Shown piece after piece: positions 7,590 through 18,045 of a stretch of DNA of 45,050 nucleotides; position 1 is the first letter of the stretch, and every line of letters begins with the position of its first letter. The position numbers were made by a program, and so were the translations under genes. Origin of the DNA: DATAQC01 sp051005135 (GTDB lineage: Bacteria; Actinomycetota; Acidimicrobiia; Acidimicrobiales; AC-14); assembly GCA_051005135.1 (NCBI GenBank), contig JBPCJQ010000029.1, positions 1 to 45,050 on the forward strand, given 5' to 3'. The notes beneath the pieces are model-generated. The model saw only the letters and a list, made by a program, of their open reading frames with translations, made no database searches and was not told the origin of the DNA.

Positions 7590-9364
7590 ATGACCCCGGC
7601 CCTCACCGTTCCCGATCTGCTCCTTGCCCGGGTGGCCGCCGATCCCGCAGCCGTCGCCCTCGTCGTCGACGGCGGCGGACGCTTGACCTACGGCGACTGG
7701 CACCGCCGCTCGGATGCCGCTGCTCATGGTCTTGTTGCTCACGGTGCCCGCCTCGGTGACCGCATCGCCCTCCTGTTCGACAACCCCAGGTGGACAGACT
7801 ACGCCGTCGCCTATCTCGCCGTCCTCGAGATGGGGGCGACCGCGGTGCCTCTCGGCCCGCGTTTCGCCGACCGGGAGCTGGCCGCCATCTTGGCCCACTG
7901 CGGTGCGGCCGCACTCGTGGCCCCGCCTGACCTGGTCCCCGCCGGGCTGCCCGCTGGGTGGGTAGCGTCGCTGGCCGAGCTCGAAGCAGGTGACGCCACC
8001 AACCCGTTGCCTGGTCCCTCGCCCGACCAGTTGGCCGAGATCATCTACACGTCGGGGACCACCGGCCGGCCCAAGGGTGTGGCCCTGACCCACGAGAACG
8101 TGCTGTTCTTCGATCCGCCTCCTGGCGATGCGCCTGAGGGCCGGTCACTGCGTTCGGGCCACGCAGGCCGGTCACTGCGTTCGGGCCACGCAGGCCGGGC
8201 CGCGTTCGTCCACTCCTTCCCCATCGGCACCAATGCCGGCCAGGAGGTGCTGCGCCTGCCACTGCGGCGCGGAGACCGCATCGCAGTGGTGCTGCCCGCG
8301 TTCGAACCCGAGCGCTTCTGTTCCCTGGTGGCCGAACACCGGGTGCGCCGCCTGCAACTGGTGCCGGCCATGGCCGAGATGACCCTGTCTTCGGGCGCCT
8401 TGGAGCGCCATGACCTGTCCTCGGTGGAACGGGTGGTGCTGTCGTCGGCTCCGGCGTCGCCAGCGCTGTTGGGCCGACTGGCCGAGGCCCTGCCCGGTGC
8501 CGAGCTGTGGAACACCTACGCCCTCACCGAGGCGGGCACCGCCCGCACCCTGGTCGTCTACGACGGGTCCCGGCCCGGCTCGGTAGGCCGCGGCGTGGGA
8601 GGCACCGAGGTGCGCATCGTCGGGGACACAGGCGCCATACAGCCCAGTGGCCAGGTGGACGAGGTGTGGCTGCGGCGCCCGGGAGCGCCACCCCGCTTCT
8701 ACGACGACGACCCCGAAGCCACCGCGGCCACTTTCGTCGACGGCTGGGTGCGCACCGGAGACCTCGGCTACCTCGACGACGAGGGCTACCTCTTCCTCGT
8801 CGACCGCAAGAAGGACCTCATCATCACCGGCGGCCTCAACGTGTCGTCGCTGGAGGTGGAAGACGTGCTCCACGAGCACCCCGCGGTGGCCGACGTGGCG
8901 GTCTTCGCGGTTGCCCACGAGGTGCTGGGCCAGGACGTGGCTGCCGCGGTGGTAGCCCGCCAGCCCCTCGGTGAACGCGATCTCCAGGCGTTCGTGCGGG
9001 AGCGGCTGGCCGAGTACAAGACACCCCACCGCATCTTCTTCGTCGACGACCTGCCCCGCAACGCATCGGGCAAGGTTCTCAAGGCCGAGCTGCGTGCCAC
9101 CTTCGGGACCGCGGCTGAGACGCCCACCTCCGTTGCCCCCCGCGGTCCCGACGAGGAGGCCATCGCTGCGGTGTGGGCTGAAGTGCTGGGCCGAACCGGG
9201 GTGGGAGTGCACGACGACTTCTTCGCCCTCGGAGGCCATTCCCTGGCCGCCACCCAGGTGGTAGCCAGGGTGAACGACCGCCTGGGTACCGACCTGCCCC
9301 CAGAGGCGGTGTTCGACGCCCCCACCGTGGCCGAGCTGGCGGCGGCGGTGGCCCGGCGGCACCC

Positions 9365-9368
<4 letters not shown>
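7590..9368 (+). CDS. Adenylation-carrier (A-PCP) didomain protein
   Basis: A 592-residue protein with an acyl/aminoacyl-adenylating domain followed by a carrier domain. Core motifs: YTSGTTGRPKG (residues 153-163), FPIGTNAG (about 210), NTYALTEAG (about 308), GWVRTGDLGYL (about 385), DRKKDLIITGG (about 405) and the catalytic Lys495 in NASGK. The carrier has ALGGHS with the phosphopantetheine Ser551. It should activate an acid as AMP ester and load it on its own arm; specificity is not readable by eye. Residues 184-203 are an in-frame duplication of GRSLRSGHA caused by two copies of a dispersed repeat. The next gene, an AspRS-like protein, starts in an ATGA overlap. PPTase and MbtH genes lie close by. 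Confidence 0.9.
8139..8198 (+). repeat. Dispersed 33-base repeat, two tandem overlapping copies inside the A domain
   Basis: Two identical copies lie at 8139-8171 and 8166-8198. They share a GGCCGG junction, giving a 27-base period. The core is TGCGTTCGGGCCACGCAGG. The insertion adds 18 residues (GRSLRSGHA twice) between the A3 motif and FPIGTNAG, in frame. Further copies are at 37360-37392 and, inverted and cut by the window edge, at 45028-45050. Confidence 0.9.
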
Positions 9369-10637
<1,269 letters not shown>

Positions 10638-10648
<11 letters not shown>

Positions 10649-11294
10649 TGGTCAGGCCGGTGAACACGTAGCCGTGGCTCACCACGAAGCGACCATCGAG
10701 CGCGCTGGCGTCGAGCCCGGCGTGGCTGAACCAAGGGGCGACCGAAGCGGTGTAGGTGCCCGCGTCGAGGTCGGGGGCGACGGTGACATCACCGAACCCC
10801 AGGCGCCACCCGGTGCGCGGGTAGACAGCCTTGTAGACGCACTCCTTGACGCTGAAGGCGATCTTGGGCCCATAGGCGCCCCGGTGGCCTATCTGGCGGC
10901 GTTCGGCGGGCGACAAGACCAGGTGTTCCACCTCGGGGCTGAGTGGGGGTTCGAGCACCTCGAGATCGAACCCGAGACCCCAGGCGTCGTCAGCCGCGGC
11001 CACCGCAGCGCCGCACCACGCGCCGGCATGGGAGATGCTGCCGACCACCCCCTGGGGCCACACCGGCTGGCGGCCGGTGCCAACGCCTATGGGGCCGTCG
11101 TCGCGCCCGAGGGAGCGCAGGGCGGCATGGGCACACGCTCGCCCCGACAGGAGCTCGCGGCGACGAAGGGGTGCGGCGCCGGCGACAAGGGCGACCTCGT
11201 CCGGCCACGGGTTCGTCACCTCCGCCGTCGGTGCCAGCACAGTGTGCACGAACGGCGGGAACAGCCGAGGGGCGACGTCGTCGAAAGGTTTCAC
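10638..11294 (-). CDS. 4'-phosphopantetheinyl transferase (EntD/Sfp-type)
   Basis: A 218-residue PPTase that moves phosphopantetheine from CoA to carrier-protein serines. Signatures: GRACAHAAL (51-59), the VGSISHAG block (84-91), GFDLE with Asp110 and Glu112 (Mg2+ ligands), and FSVKECVYKAVYP with Glu151 and Lys155. It should activate the carrier domain of the A-PCP protein. The start is given as GTG 11294. It lies only two bases from the divergent GTG of the MbtH gene and has no clear Shine-Dalgarno, so a later GTG (V16 in FVHTV) is possible. The 3' end overlaps the convergent AspRS-like gene by 11 bases. Confidence 0.9.
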
Positions 11295-11296
11295 GG

Positions 11297-11476
11297 GTGA
11301 GACAGGACGAGGTCTACATCGTGGTCGTGAACCACGACGGGCAGTACTCGATCTGGCCGGCCGGGGACAGCGTTCCCGCCGGCTGGTCCGATGCCGGCGT
11401 GCGGGGAAGCCGCCACCATTGCCTGGAGCACATCTCCCGAGTATGGACCGATATGCGCCCCAAGAACCTGCGGTGA
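11297..11476 (+). CDS. MbtH-like protein
   Basis: A 59-residue protein that bears the MbtH hallmark: VVVNHDGQYSIWP, PAGW, then CLEHI, VWTDMRPKNLR at the end. MbtH proteins bind NRPS adenylation domains and are needed for their folding or activity. The start is GTG 11297 with GAAAGG eight bases upstream; it is slightly shorter at the N-terminus than most homologues. The stop overlaps the next gene (GTGA). Its presence argues that the neighbouring adenylation protein, or the NRPS-like protein at 40729, works in a peptide-type assembly. Confidence 0.95.
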   Translation: MRQDEVYIVVVNHDGQYSIWPAGDSVPAGWSDAGVRGSRHHCLEHISRVWTDMRPKNLR

Positions 11477-12141
11477 ACCACGCCGACGTCGACTGGAGCC
11501 AGTGGCGGCGGCTGGCACCGTTCGTCGATCTCGAGGTGGAGCTGACGGGCGCCGGCACGAGCGATCCGGTGCTCGACCTGGGCTGCGGGAACGGGTTCTG
11601 GCTCCCTCGGATCGCCACCGCCGGCCTTCGCCCGGTGGGCATCGAACCCGACCCCGCCCGGGCCGGAGTAGCGGGGAGGCTGGCGCCGGTGGCGGTCGGC
11701 GAAGGGGCTTGGCTGCCCCTGGGCGACTCCACCGTCGGCACGGTGTGGTGCCTCCATGTCCTGCACCACCTCGAGGACCCCGCCGCCGTCCTTACCGAGA
11801 TCGCCCGGGTGCTGCGCCCGGGCGGCCGCCTGCTGCTGGCCGAGTCAGTGGAGGACAACCCTGCCATCCGCATGGCCCGCACCCTGTGGCCGTCGTGGGA
11901 GGGAGTGCCAGTGCGAGCCCGGTTCTCGGCCGCCGAGCTGGCCGCCATGGTGGGTGACGCTGGGTTGCAGATCGTGGAGTACCGCCACCACAGCCCGCTC
12001 TCCTTCGTCGGCCTGGTGCCTCCCCGCGGCGGGCGGCCACTGTGGTCCTCCCTGCGTTGGCTCGAGAGGCGCTACGGTCGGCGCCTCGACCGCTGGGGCG
12101 CCTACGTCGACTGCGTGGCTCTCGCACCGCCGGCTGCTTGA
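11473..12141 (+). CDS. Class I SAM-dependent methyltransferase
   Basis: A 222-residue Rossmann-fold methyltransferase (UbiE/BioC-like). Motif I is VLDLGCGNGFW at about residues 33-43, followed by GIEPD (acidic end of strand 2), a WCLHVLHHLEDP post-motif and LRPGGRLLLAE. The start GTG 11473 overlaps the MbtH stop by four bases, which suggests the methyltransferase acts in the same pathway. The acceptor atom is not predictable. The 119-base gap after it (12142-12260) separates it from the transporter genes; I see no clear terminator there. Confidence 0.88.
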   Translation: MNHADVDWSQWRRLAPFVDLEVELTGAGTSDPVLDLGCGNGFWLPRIATAGLRPVGIEPDPARAGVAGRLAPVAVGEGAWLPLGDSTVGTVWCLHVLHHLEDPAAVLTEIARVLRPGGRLLLAESVEDNPAIRMARTLWPSWEGVPVRARFSAAELAAMVGDAGLQIVEYRHHSPLSFVGLVPPRGGRPLWSSLRWLERRYGRRLDRWGAYVDCVALAPPAA

Positions 12142-12260
12142 TCGTCAACCGACCCGGCGCGCCCGACGCGGCCCGGGTACGCTGCGGGCTGGCGGTGGCG
12201 GCACGACCCGACGTCACGCTCACCATCACACACCGCAACTCGAGACCCAGGATGCACCCC
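12142..12260. other. Intergenic gap between methyltransferase and transporter operon
   Basis: These 119 bases hold no supported gene. The end carries AGGA at 12249-12252, eight bases before the ATG of the permease at 12261, which decides that start over an ATG at 12252. A promoter for the transporter operon is likely here, but no convincing -35/-10 pair was found. Confidence 0.4.
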
Positions 12261-13325
12261 ATGGCGATAGCGGAGATCTCGCTGGCGGTGGAGCCGCCGG
12301 CTCCCGAGGTCGATGGGCCTGTCGACGGTCTGGGCCACACCCGGCGGAGGCCGTGGCGCCTCGTCGGGTCCTACCTGGGCACACTGTTCTTCCTGGTCAA
12401 CGTGAATTTCTGGCTGCCGCGGCTGCTGCCCGGCAACCCCATAAAGATCCTCACCGGCGGGGCCAGCGCGGGAAGGGGCGGCCAGAGCGTGGCCGCCTCC
12501 ACCCGGGCCAGTCTCACCCGCTACTACGGGCTCGACCAGTCGCTGTGGGCGCAGTACCGCCACTATCTCGGCGCGCTGGCCCGCGGCGACCTGGGAACGT
12601 CGATCCGTTACAACTCGCCGGTGTCCCATCTCATGTGGGACCGCGGGAAGTGGACGCTGCTGCTCGCCTTCGCCGGAGTGGCCATGTCATGCGTTGTGAG
12701 CCTGGTGGCCGGCATCCACTCGGGGTGGCGACGAGGGCGGCGGGTCGACCGTGGTCTCTTCGTGGCCATGTCGCTGGTGAGCCATTTTCCCTCCTATGTC
12801 CTGGCCTTCTTCGCCGTCATCGTGTTCGGCGTGAAGCTGCACTGGTTGCCGATCGGCGGCGCCCAGACCCCCTTCGTCAACTACGGGGTGCTGGCCCGGG
12901 TGCTCGACATCACCCGCCACCTCGTGCTGCCCGGCCTCACCGTGGCGCTGAGCTTCGCCTTCATCCAGTACCTGGTGATGCGGGGCGGCATGGTCAGCGA
13001 GCTGGGCTCCGACCACCTGCTCGGCGGGCGGGCCATGGGTCTGTCAGAACGGCGGCTCAAGTACCGCTACGCGGCCCGCAACTCACTGCTGCCGGTGGCC
13101 ACCGAGATCGCCGTAGATCTCGGCGTGGCCGTGAGCGTGGTGTCCTTCTTCATCGAGCGAGTGTTCGCATACCCGGGCATCGGGGGGCTGATGTTCGGGT
13201 CCATCTACATCCTCGACTACCCGGTGATGCAGGGCTGCTTCCTGGCCGTCGCCGTCTTCGTGCTCAGCGTCAACCTCCTCGCCGAGCTGGCCTACCCCCG
13301 CCTCGACCCCAGGGTCAAGCTATGA
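12261..13325 (+). CDS. Dipeptide/oligopeptide-type ABC transporter permease (DppB-like)
   Basis: A 354-residue inner-membrane permease of the DppB/OppB family. It has an N-terminal membrane segment (LGTLFFLVNVNFWLPRLLPG), the family's DQSLWAQYRHYLGALARGDLG soluble stretch, and about five further membrane helices. The EAA-like loop is GLSERRLKYRYAARNSLLP. It pairs with the next permease (DppC-like) to form the channel of an ABC importer. Start chosen by the AGGA eight bases upstream of ATG 12261. The stop codon overlaps a short hairpin, and the next gene follows after 55 bases. Confidence 0.9.
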   Translation: MAIAEISLAVEPPAPEVDGPVDGLGHTRRRPWRLVGSYLGTLFFLVNVNFWLPRLLPGNPIKILTGGASAGRGGQSVAASTRASLTRYYGLDQSLWAQYRHYLGALARGDLGTSIRYNSPVSHLMWDRGKWTLLLAFAGVAMSCVVSLVAGIHSGWRRGRRVDRGLFVAMSLVSHFPSYVLAFFAVIVFGVKLHWLPIGGAQTPFVNYGVLARVLDITRHLVLPGLTVALSFAFIQYLVMRGGMVSELGSDHLLGGRAMGLSERRLKYRYAARNSLLPVATEIAVDLGVAVSVVSFFIERVFAYPGIGGLMFGSIYILDYPVMQGCFLAVAVFVLSVNLLAELAYPRLDPRVKL

Positions 13326-13344
13326 GCGGCCCGGTAGGCCGCTC
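13324..13344. other. Short perfect hairpin between the two permease genes
   Basis: GAGCGGCC (13324-13331) and GGCCGCTC (13337-13344) pair exactly around a five-base loop, immediately at the dppB-like stop. A weaker CTGC-AA-GCAG follows at 13345-13354. There is no T-run, so it is more likely an mRNA processing or stability element, or a partial attenuator, than a true terminator. Confidence 0.5.
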
Positions 13345-13380
13345 CTGCAAGCAGGCATCGGATCACCGGCAGGTGGCCCG

Positions 13381-14283
13381 ATGAGCCTGGTCACCCGCGA
13401 GCCGCCCGCCGCCGCTCCGGGCTTCGGGCGCCTGAGCGCCGACCACCGTGAAGCATTGCGGTCCCCCCTGCTTCTCACCGGCGCGGCCATGCTCGGCCTG
13501 TTCCTGTTCGTGGCTCTGGCCGCTCCCCTGATCGCGCCCTTCAGCCCCCGGGCCATCTCCGGGCCGTCGTTCGCCCATCCCTCCACCACCCACCTGCTGG
13601 GCACCGACGGTGCCGGCGGCGACATCGCGTCGCAGGTCATCTGGGGCACCCGCACCTCCATGACCGTGGCGGTGGCCGGTGCCAGCCTGGCCGTGGGCCT
13701 GGGCATAGTCGTCGGTGTCGGCGCGGCGATGGTGGGGGGCATCGTCGACACCGTGGCCATGCGGGTGATCGACATGTTCCTCGCCCTGCCCGGGCTGGTG
13801 CTGGCCATCCTGGTCGTCACCCTGGTCGGCCCCAGCCAGACGATCCTCATCCTGGTGGTGGCCCAGGCGGGTTGGCCCCAGATAGCCCGTGTGCTTCACA
13901 GCCAGACCCTCACCACCCGCGAGCGGGGCTTTGTCGGAGCGGCACGCAGCTTCGGGGGCGGCCCGAGCTACCTAGTCCGCCGGCACCTGGCGCCGGCCAT
14001 CGGGCCCCTCATCGTGGCCCGCTGGGTCGACTGGGCGGGAGTCGCGGTGGTTCTCGAGTCGGGCCTGGCCTTCCTGGGCCTGGGCGACCCGGTGCACGCC
14101 AGCTGGGGCACTGTGCTCGACCACGCCTTCGCCCACCAGGGCCTGCTGTTCACCAACACGTGGGTGTGGTGGGTGGTGCCGGCAGCCCTCGCCATCACTG
14201 CCCTCGTCATCGCCTTCAGCCTGGTCGGCATCGGCCTGGAACCGCTGTTCAACCCCCGCTGGGCTCGGGGCAGCCAACCATGA
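13381..14283 (+). CDS. Dipeptide/oligopeptide-type ABC transporter permease (DppC-like)
   Basis: A 300-residue permease of the DppC/OppC family, with an N-terminal helix, the GTDGAGGDIASQVIWGTRTS stretch typical after it, and about five more membrane helices. The EAA loop region reads GFVGAARSFGGGPSYLVRRH. It forms the second half of the channel with the preceding gene. The start is ATG 13381. The stop overlaps the ATG of the ATPase gene (ATGA), so the two are translationally coupled. Confidence 0.9.
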   Translation: MSLVTREPPAAAPGFGRLSADHREALRSPLLLTGAAMLGLFLFVALAAPLIAPFSPRAISGPSFAHPSTTHLLGTDGAGGDIASQVIWGTRTSMTVAVAGASLAVGLGIVVGVGAAMVGGIVDTVAMRVIDMFLALPGLVLAILVVTLVGPSQTILILVVAQAGWPQIARVLHSQTLTTRERGFVGAARSFGGGPSYLVRRHLAPAIGPLIVARWVDWAGVAVVLESGLAFLGLGDPVHASWGTVLDHAFAHQGLLFTNTWVWWVVPAALAITALVIAFSLVGIGLEPLFNPRWARGSQP

Positions 14284-16028
14284 CCGCCCTGCTGGAGGTG
14301 ACCGACCTGGCGGTGCGCTTCGGCGACGAGGTCGACGCCCTGAGGGGCGTGAGCTTCGCCGTCGGGCGGGGGGAGTCGCTGGCCATCACCGGCGAGAGCG
14401 GGTCGGGCAAGTCGACCCTGGCTCTGTGCCTGGCCGGGCTGGTCCAGCCCCCCGAGGCCAAAGGCAGCGTGCGCCTCGACGGCCAGGAGCTGCTCGGCGC
14501 GCCGCCCGACATCCTGCGCTCCCTGCGCTGGGCCACCGTGGCGCTGGCCCTACAGGGGGCGCCCTTCAACCCGGTGGTGCCCATCGTCGACCAGGTGGCG
14601 GAGCCCCTGCGGGAACACCTGGGAATGGGCCAGGCAGCAGCGGCCCGGCGGGCGGTGGAGCTGGCCGCCGACGTGGAGCTCGACCCCGAGTTGCTGGAGC
14701 GCTTCCCCCACCAGCTCTCCGGCGGGGAGCGGCGGCGGGCCGCGCTGGCCCGGGTGCTGGCGCTCGATCCCGCCCTGGTGGTGCTCGACGAGCCCACCTC
14801 GGGGCTCGACCCCTTCACCCGCCACGCCGTGGTGGGCCACATCGCCAGGCTGGCGGCCCAACGGGGCTTCGCCATGGTGGTGATCTCCCACGACCTGCCC
14901 GACGCCGCCAACCTGGCCACCCGCTCGATGCTGCTCTACGCCGGTGAGGCCATGGAGGTGGGGCCCACCGGGCCGGTGATGAGCGAGCCCGCCCACCCCT
15001 ACAGCTGGGCGCTGGTGAACGCCTTCCCGGTAATGAGCACCACCAAAGACCTCCGCCCCATCCGGGGCCGCCCGCCCGACCCCCGCCACGTGCCCACGGG
15101 ATGCCCGTACCATCCCCGGTGCACCCAGGCCGAGGCGGTCTGCGTCGACGAGCACCCCGACCTACGCCCGTCGCGAGGCCGCATGGTGGCCTGCCACTTC
15201 GGGGGGCTGAAGACGCTGCTCACCGCCACCGACGTGCACAAGACGTTCACAGGCCGCGGCCGCGACGTGGCCGCCCTGAGGGGCGTGTCGTTCAGCCTGG
15301 CCGAGGGCGAGTCGGTAGGCATCATCGGCCCGTCGGGAAGCGGCAAGTCAACCCTCGCCCGCATCCTCACCGGCCAGATCGCCCCTGACTCCGGCCAGGT
15401 CGTGCTGGAGGGAGAGCCGCTCACCACGTCCTGGCGGGGTGAGGCCCGGGCCGCCAGGAGGCGCATCCAGCTCGTCATGCAAGACCCCTACGACGCCCTG
15501 TCGCCCCGCCTCACCGTCGAGGCACTGGTGCGCGAGCCCCTCGACGTCGCCCGCATCGGCGAGCGCGACCAGCGGCGGGCCTCGGTGCTCGAAGCCCTCG
15601 AGAGCGTGGGTCTGCCCACATCGGGGTCGTTCCTCGACGCCCACAGCCACGAGCTGTCGGGAGGCCAGCTCCAGCGGGTGAGCCTGGCCCGGGCCATAGT
15701 CGTGCGCCCCAAGCTGCTGGTGGCCGACGAGCCCACCAGCATGCTCGATGCCTCGGAGCAAGCCCGCCTGCTGGTGGTGCTGCGCGAGCGTCAGATCGAG
15801 ATGGGCCTGGCTCTGGTCTTCGTCTCCCACGACATGGCTGTGGTGCGCAAGGTCACCGACCGCATCGTCGTCCTCGACTCCGGCCAGGTGGTGGAGGAGG
15901 GGCGCTCCCAGCAGGTGTCCTCCGCCCCCCGTAGCCTCACCGCCCGGCGGCTCATCGAAGCCGCCCCCGCCTTTGCCGCCGCCGAAGCCCTGCAAGCCGA
16001 ACAACCCATGCACGAACGGAGAACCTGA
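14280..16028 (+). CDS. Fused double ATPase of a peptide-type ABC transporter (DppD-DppF fusion)
   Basis: A 582-residue protein carrying two complete nucleotide-binding domains in tandem. Domain 1: Walker A GESGSGKST, signature LSGGERRR, Walker B VVLDEPTSGLD, switch His in ISHD, then the C-terminal oligopeptide-type extension with CPYHPRC. Domain 2: Walker A GPSGSGKST, signature LSGGQLQR, Walker B LVADEPTSMLD and VSHD. Separate dppD and dppF genes are the commoner arrangement, but fusions are known. It powers the importer formed by the two permeases. The start overlaps the previous stop and its own stop overlaps the binding-protein start (TGATG). Confidence 0.92.
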   Translation: MTALLEVTDLAVRFGDEVDALRGVSFAVGRGESLAITGESGSGKSTLALCLAGLVQPPEAKGSVRLDGQELLGAPPDILRSLRWATVALALQGAPFNPVVPIVDQVAEPLREHLGMGQAAAARRAVELAADVELDPELLERFPHQLSGGERRRAALARVLALDPALVVLDEPTSGLDPFTRHAVVGHIARLAAQRGFAMVVISHDLPDAANLATRSMLLYAGEAMEVGPTGPVMSEPAHPYSWALVNAFPVMSTTKDLRPIRGRPPDPRHVPTGCPYHPRCTQAEAVCVDEHPDLRPSRGRMVACHFGGLKTLLTATDVHKTFTGRGRDVAALRGVSFSLAEGESVGIIGPSGSGKSTLARILTGQIAPDSGQVVLEGEPLTTSWRGEARAARRRIQLVMQDPYDALSPRLTVEALVREPLDVARIGERDQRRASVLEALESVGLPTSGSFLDAHSHELSGGQLQRVSLARAIVVRPKLLVADEPTSMLDASEQARLLVVLRERQIEMGLALVFVSHDMAVVRKVTDRIVVLDSGQVVEEGRSQQVSSAPRSLTARRLIEAAPAFAAAEALQAEQPMHERRT

Positions 16029-17686
16029 TGAGCCCCATGGATCGACGCACGTTCCTGCTCTCCGGCCTGGGAGCGGCCGGCGCCCTGGCCGTAGCCTCCT
16101 GCTCCAAGTCGTCGAAGAACTCCAGTCCCGGCCCGGGAGCCAGCACCGACGTGAACCGGCCTTCCCCGCGCCCCACCATCCGCCAGTCGGGCTCCATCGA
16201 CTTCGGCAACCCCAACCCGTTCAACTACTTCGCCGCCCCTGGCTACCAGAACATGATCTTCATCTACGACACCCTCCTGCAGGAGGATGTCGACGGCAAG
16301 GTGCTGCCGCTCATCGCCGAGGCCTACACGCCGTCGAGCGACGGGCTCACCCACACCTTCCAGATCCGCGACGGCATCAAGTGGCACGACGGCCAGCCCC
16401 TCACCGTCGACGACGTGGTCTTCACCTACGACTACTTCCGCTCCCAGACCCTCGCCCCCCAGGTCATTGCCAAGCCCGACAACGTGGCGGCCGCCCGGGC
16501 TGTGGATGCCCGCACCGTGGAGATCCGCCTCGACAAGCCCATCGTCACCTTCGCCCGCAACGTGGCCGGCCAGATCCCCATCGTCCCCAAGCACATCTGG
16601 TCGTCGATCGCCGACGCCAAGGCCGCCCAGGGCACCGACGTGCTGGTGGGGTGCGGCCCCTACCGCCTCGAGTCGCACACCGCCGGCGAGGGCACCTACC
16701 TCTACAGCGCCTTCGACGGGTACTTCTTGGGCCGGCCCTTCGTGAAGCGCGTGGAGTTCCGACCGGTCAGCGACGACCTCACCGCCTTGCAGGCAGGCGA
16801 GATCGACTCGGGCGGAACCGACGTCTTCGGCACCCCGAGCGACGCGGTCGCCCCCTTCCGCAACAACCCCGCCTTCGCCGTGCAGGTGGCCAAGGCCAAC
16901 ATCACCATCCCCATGAAGTGGAACATCGGCGCCGGTGGGGCGCTGGCCGACCCCCGGTTCCGCCAGGCCTGCGCCCGGGCCATCGACCGCAACGACATCG
17001 TGGCCCGGGTGGCGGGGGGCAACGGCGCCCCCGGGAACCCCGGCTACCTCGCTCCCGGCAACGAGTACTACGTGCCGGTCGAGCAGTACCCCTTCGACGT
17101 GGCCGCCGCCAACCGCATGCTCGACGACGCCGGCTACACCAGGAGCGGCTCGGGAAACCGCCAGGGCCCCGACGGCAAGCCCCTGAGCTACACCCTCACC
17201 GTCGTCGACAGCATCCCCGCCGTGCTCGAGCTGGTTCTGGCGTCGTTGGCCAAGATCGGCCTGAACCTCACCCCCAAGCGAGTGCCCCTGCCCACTGTGC
17301 TGGGAGGGGCCTCCTACGACATCGTGGTCGCCTTCGACGGCGGCTTCGGCGCGAAGGGTGACCCCGACCACCTGCGCGACGTCTACTCGTCCCAGTCGAC
17401 GGCCTTCCAGCACCCCCTCGGCTACCGAAACCCCCAGGTCGACAACCTGGCCGAGCGCCAGGCCGTGAGCCTGGATGTCAACGCTCGCAAGGCGGTGGTC
17501 GCTGACCTGCAGCGAGCCGTGGCCCAGGACCTGCCCGTGCTGCCCATCTACTACCCGGACGGGTTCAGCATCTACCGCAAGTCGACCTTCGACCAGTGGA
17601 GCGACGGCACCGCGCTCACCGAGCCCAAGCGCAACCTCATGACGGGGATGAAGTCGGGCCTCAAGATCCGACCCATCGCGGGATAG
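16028..17686 (+). CDS. Extracellular solute-binding protein family 5 (peptide-type), Tat lipoprotein
   Basis: A 552-residue binding protein of the DppA/OppA family. The N-terminus has a twin-arginine motif (Arg6-Arg7 in DRRTFLL) and a lipobox ending at Cys25 (AVASC), so it is probably Tat-exported and lipid-anchored outside the membrane. Family blocks such as FQIRDGIKWHDGQPLT and the AIDRNDI stretch are present. It delivers ligand to the preceding permeases. Ligand is unknown; peptides, oligosaccharides and metal complexes are all used by this family. Being encoded straight after the biosynthetic core, uptake of a related compound is possible (inference). Confidence 0.92.
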   Translation: MSPMDRRTFLLSGLGAAGALAVASCSKSSKNSSPGPGASTDVNRPSPRPTIRQSGSIDFGNPNPFNYFAAPGYQNMIFIYDTLLQEDVDGKVLPLIAEAYTPSSDGLTHTFQIRDGIKWHDGQPLTVDDVVFTYDYFRSQTLAPQVIAKPDNVAAARAVDARTVEIRLDKPIVTFARNVAGQIPIVPKHIWSSIADAKAAQGTDVLVGCGPYRLESHTAGEGTYLYSAFDGYFLGRPFVKRVEFRPVSDDLTALQAGEIDSGGTDVFGTPSDAVAPFRNNPAFAVQVAKANITIPMKWNIGAGGALADPRFRQACARAIDRNDIVARVAGGNGAPGNPGYLAPGNEYYVPVEQYPFDVAAANRMLDDAGYTRSGSGNRQGPDGKPLSYTLTVVDSIPAVLELVLASLAKIGLNLTPKRVPLPTVLGGASYDIVVAFDGGFGAKGDPDHLRDVYSSQSTAFQHPLGYRNPQVDNLAERQAVSLDVNARKAVVADLQRAVAQDLPVLPIYYPDGFSIYRKSTFDQWSDGTALTEPKRNLMTGMKSGLKIRPIAG

Positions 17687-17752
17687 CTCGTTGCCTCGTC
17701 CGCCCCGGAGGAGTAGCGTGATCAACGAGCGGGAAGGCGTTGCAACCCACCA

Positions 17753-18037
17753 ATGACCAGAACCCTTCGTCCCATCTTCCTCACCGTGCTGCTGGCAGGC
17801 ATGGCCCTGACGCTGGTCATGGCTCCGTCTGCTCTGCAGGCACAGCAGGCTCCCCCGGGATCGGCGCCGGCCACGGGCTACGGCGCCGCCCCCAACCACG
17901 CCCAGTCCGCTCGTGACATCGCCCTGGGCAAACTGGGAGGGGGCTCTACCAACGCGGTGTGGTGGATCGTCGCCGTCGTCGTGGCCCTCCTGCTCATCGG
18001 GGCCGCCGTCGCGCTCTACCTGCGCCGCGAGTCCTGA
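17753..18037 (+). CDS. Small secreted/membrane protein, unknown function
   Basis: A 94-residue protein I do not recognise. It has an N-terminal signal peptide (LTVLLAGMALTLVMAPSALQA, likely cleaved near AQ-Q30), a short polar Ala/Gly/Pro-rich segment, then one membrane helix (WWIVAVVVALLLIGAAVALYL) and a basic end (RRES). The mature form would be a single-pass protein with a tiny extracellular part. It lies between two binding-protein genes on the same strand and ends eight bases before the next start, so it may be co-expressed with the transporter. Confidence 0.65.
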   Translation: MTRTLRPIFLTVLLAGMALTLVMAPSALQAQQAPPGSAPATGYGAAPNHAQSARDIALGKLGGGSTNAVWWIVAVVVALLLIGAAVALYLRRES

Positions 18038-18045
18038 GCGAGCCG

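Noticed and set aside
17686..17730. Terminator after the family-5 binding protein
   Set aside because: The only inverted repeat (GCTCGTTG / CAACGAGC) has an 8-base stem and a 29-base loop with no T-run, too weak to call.
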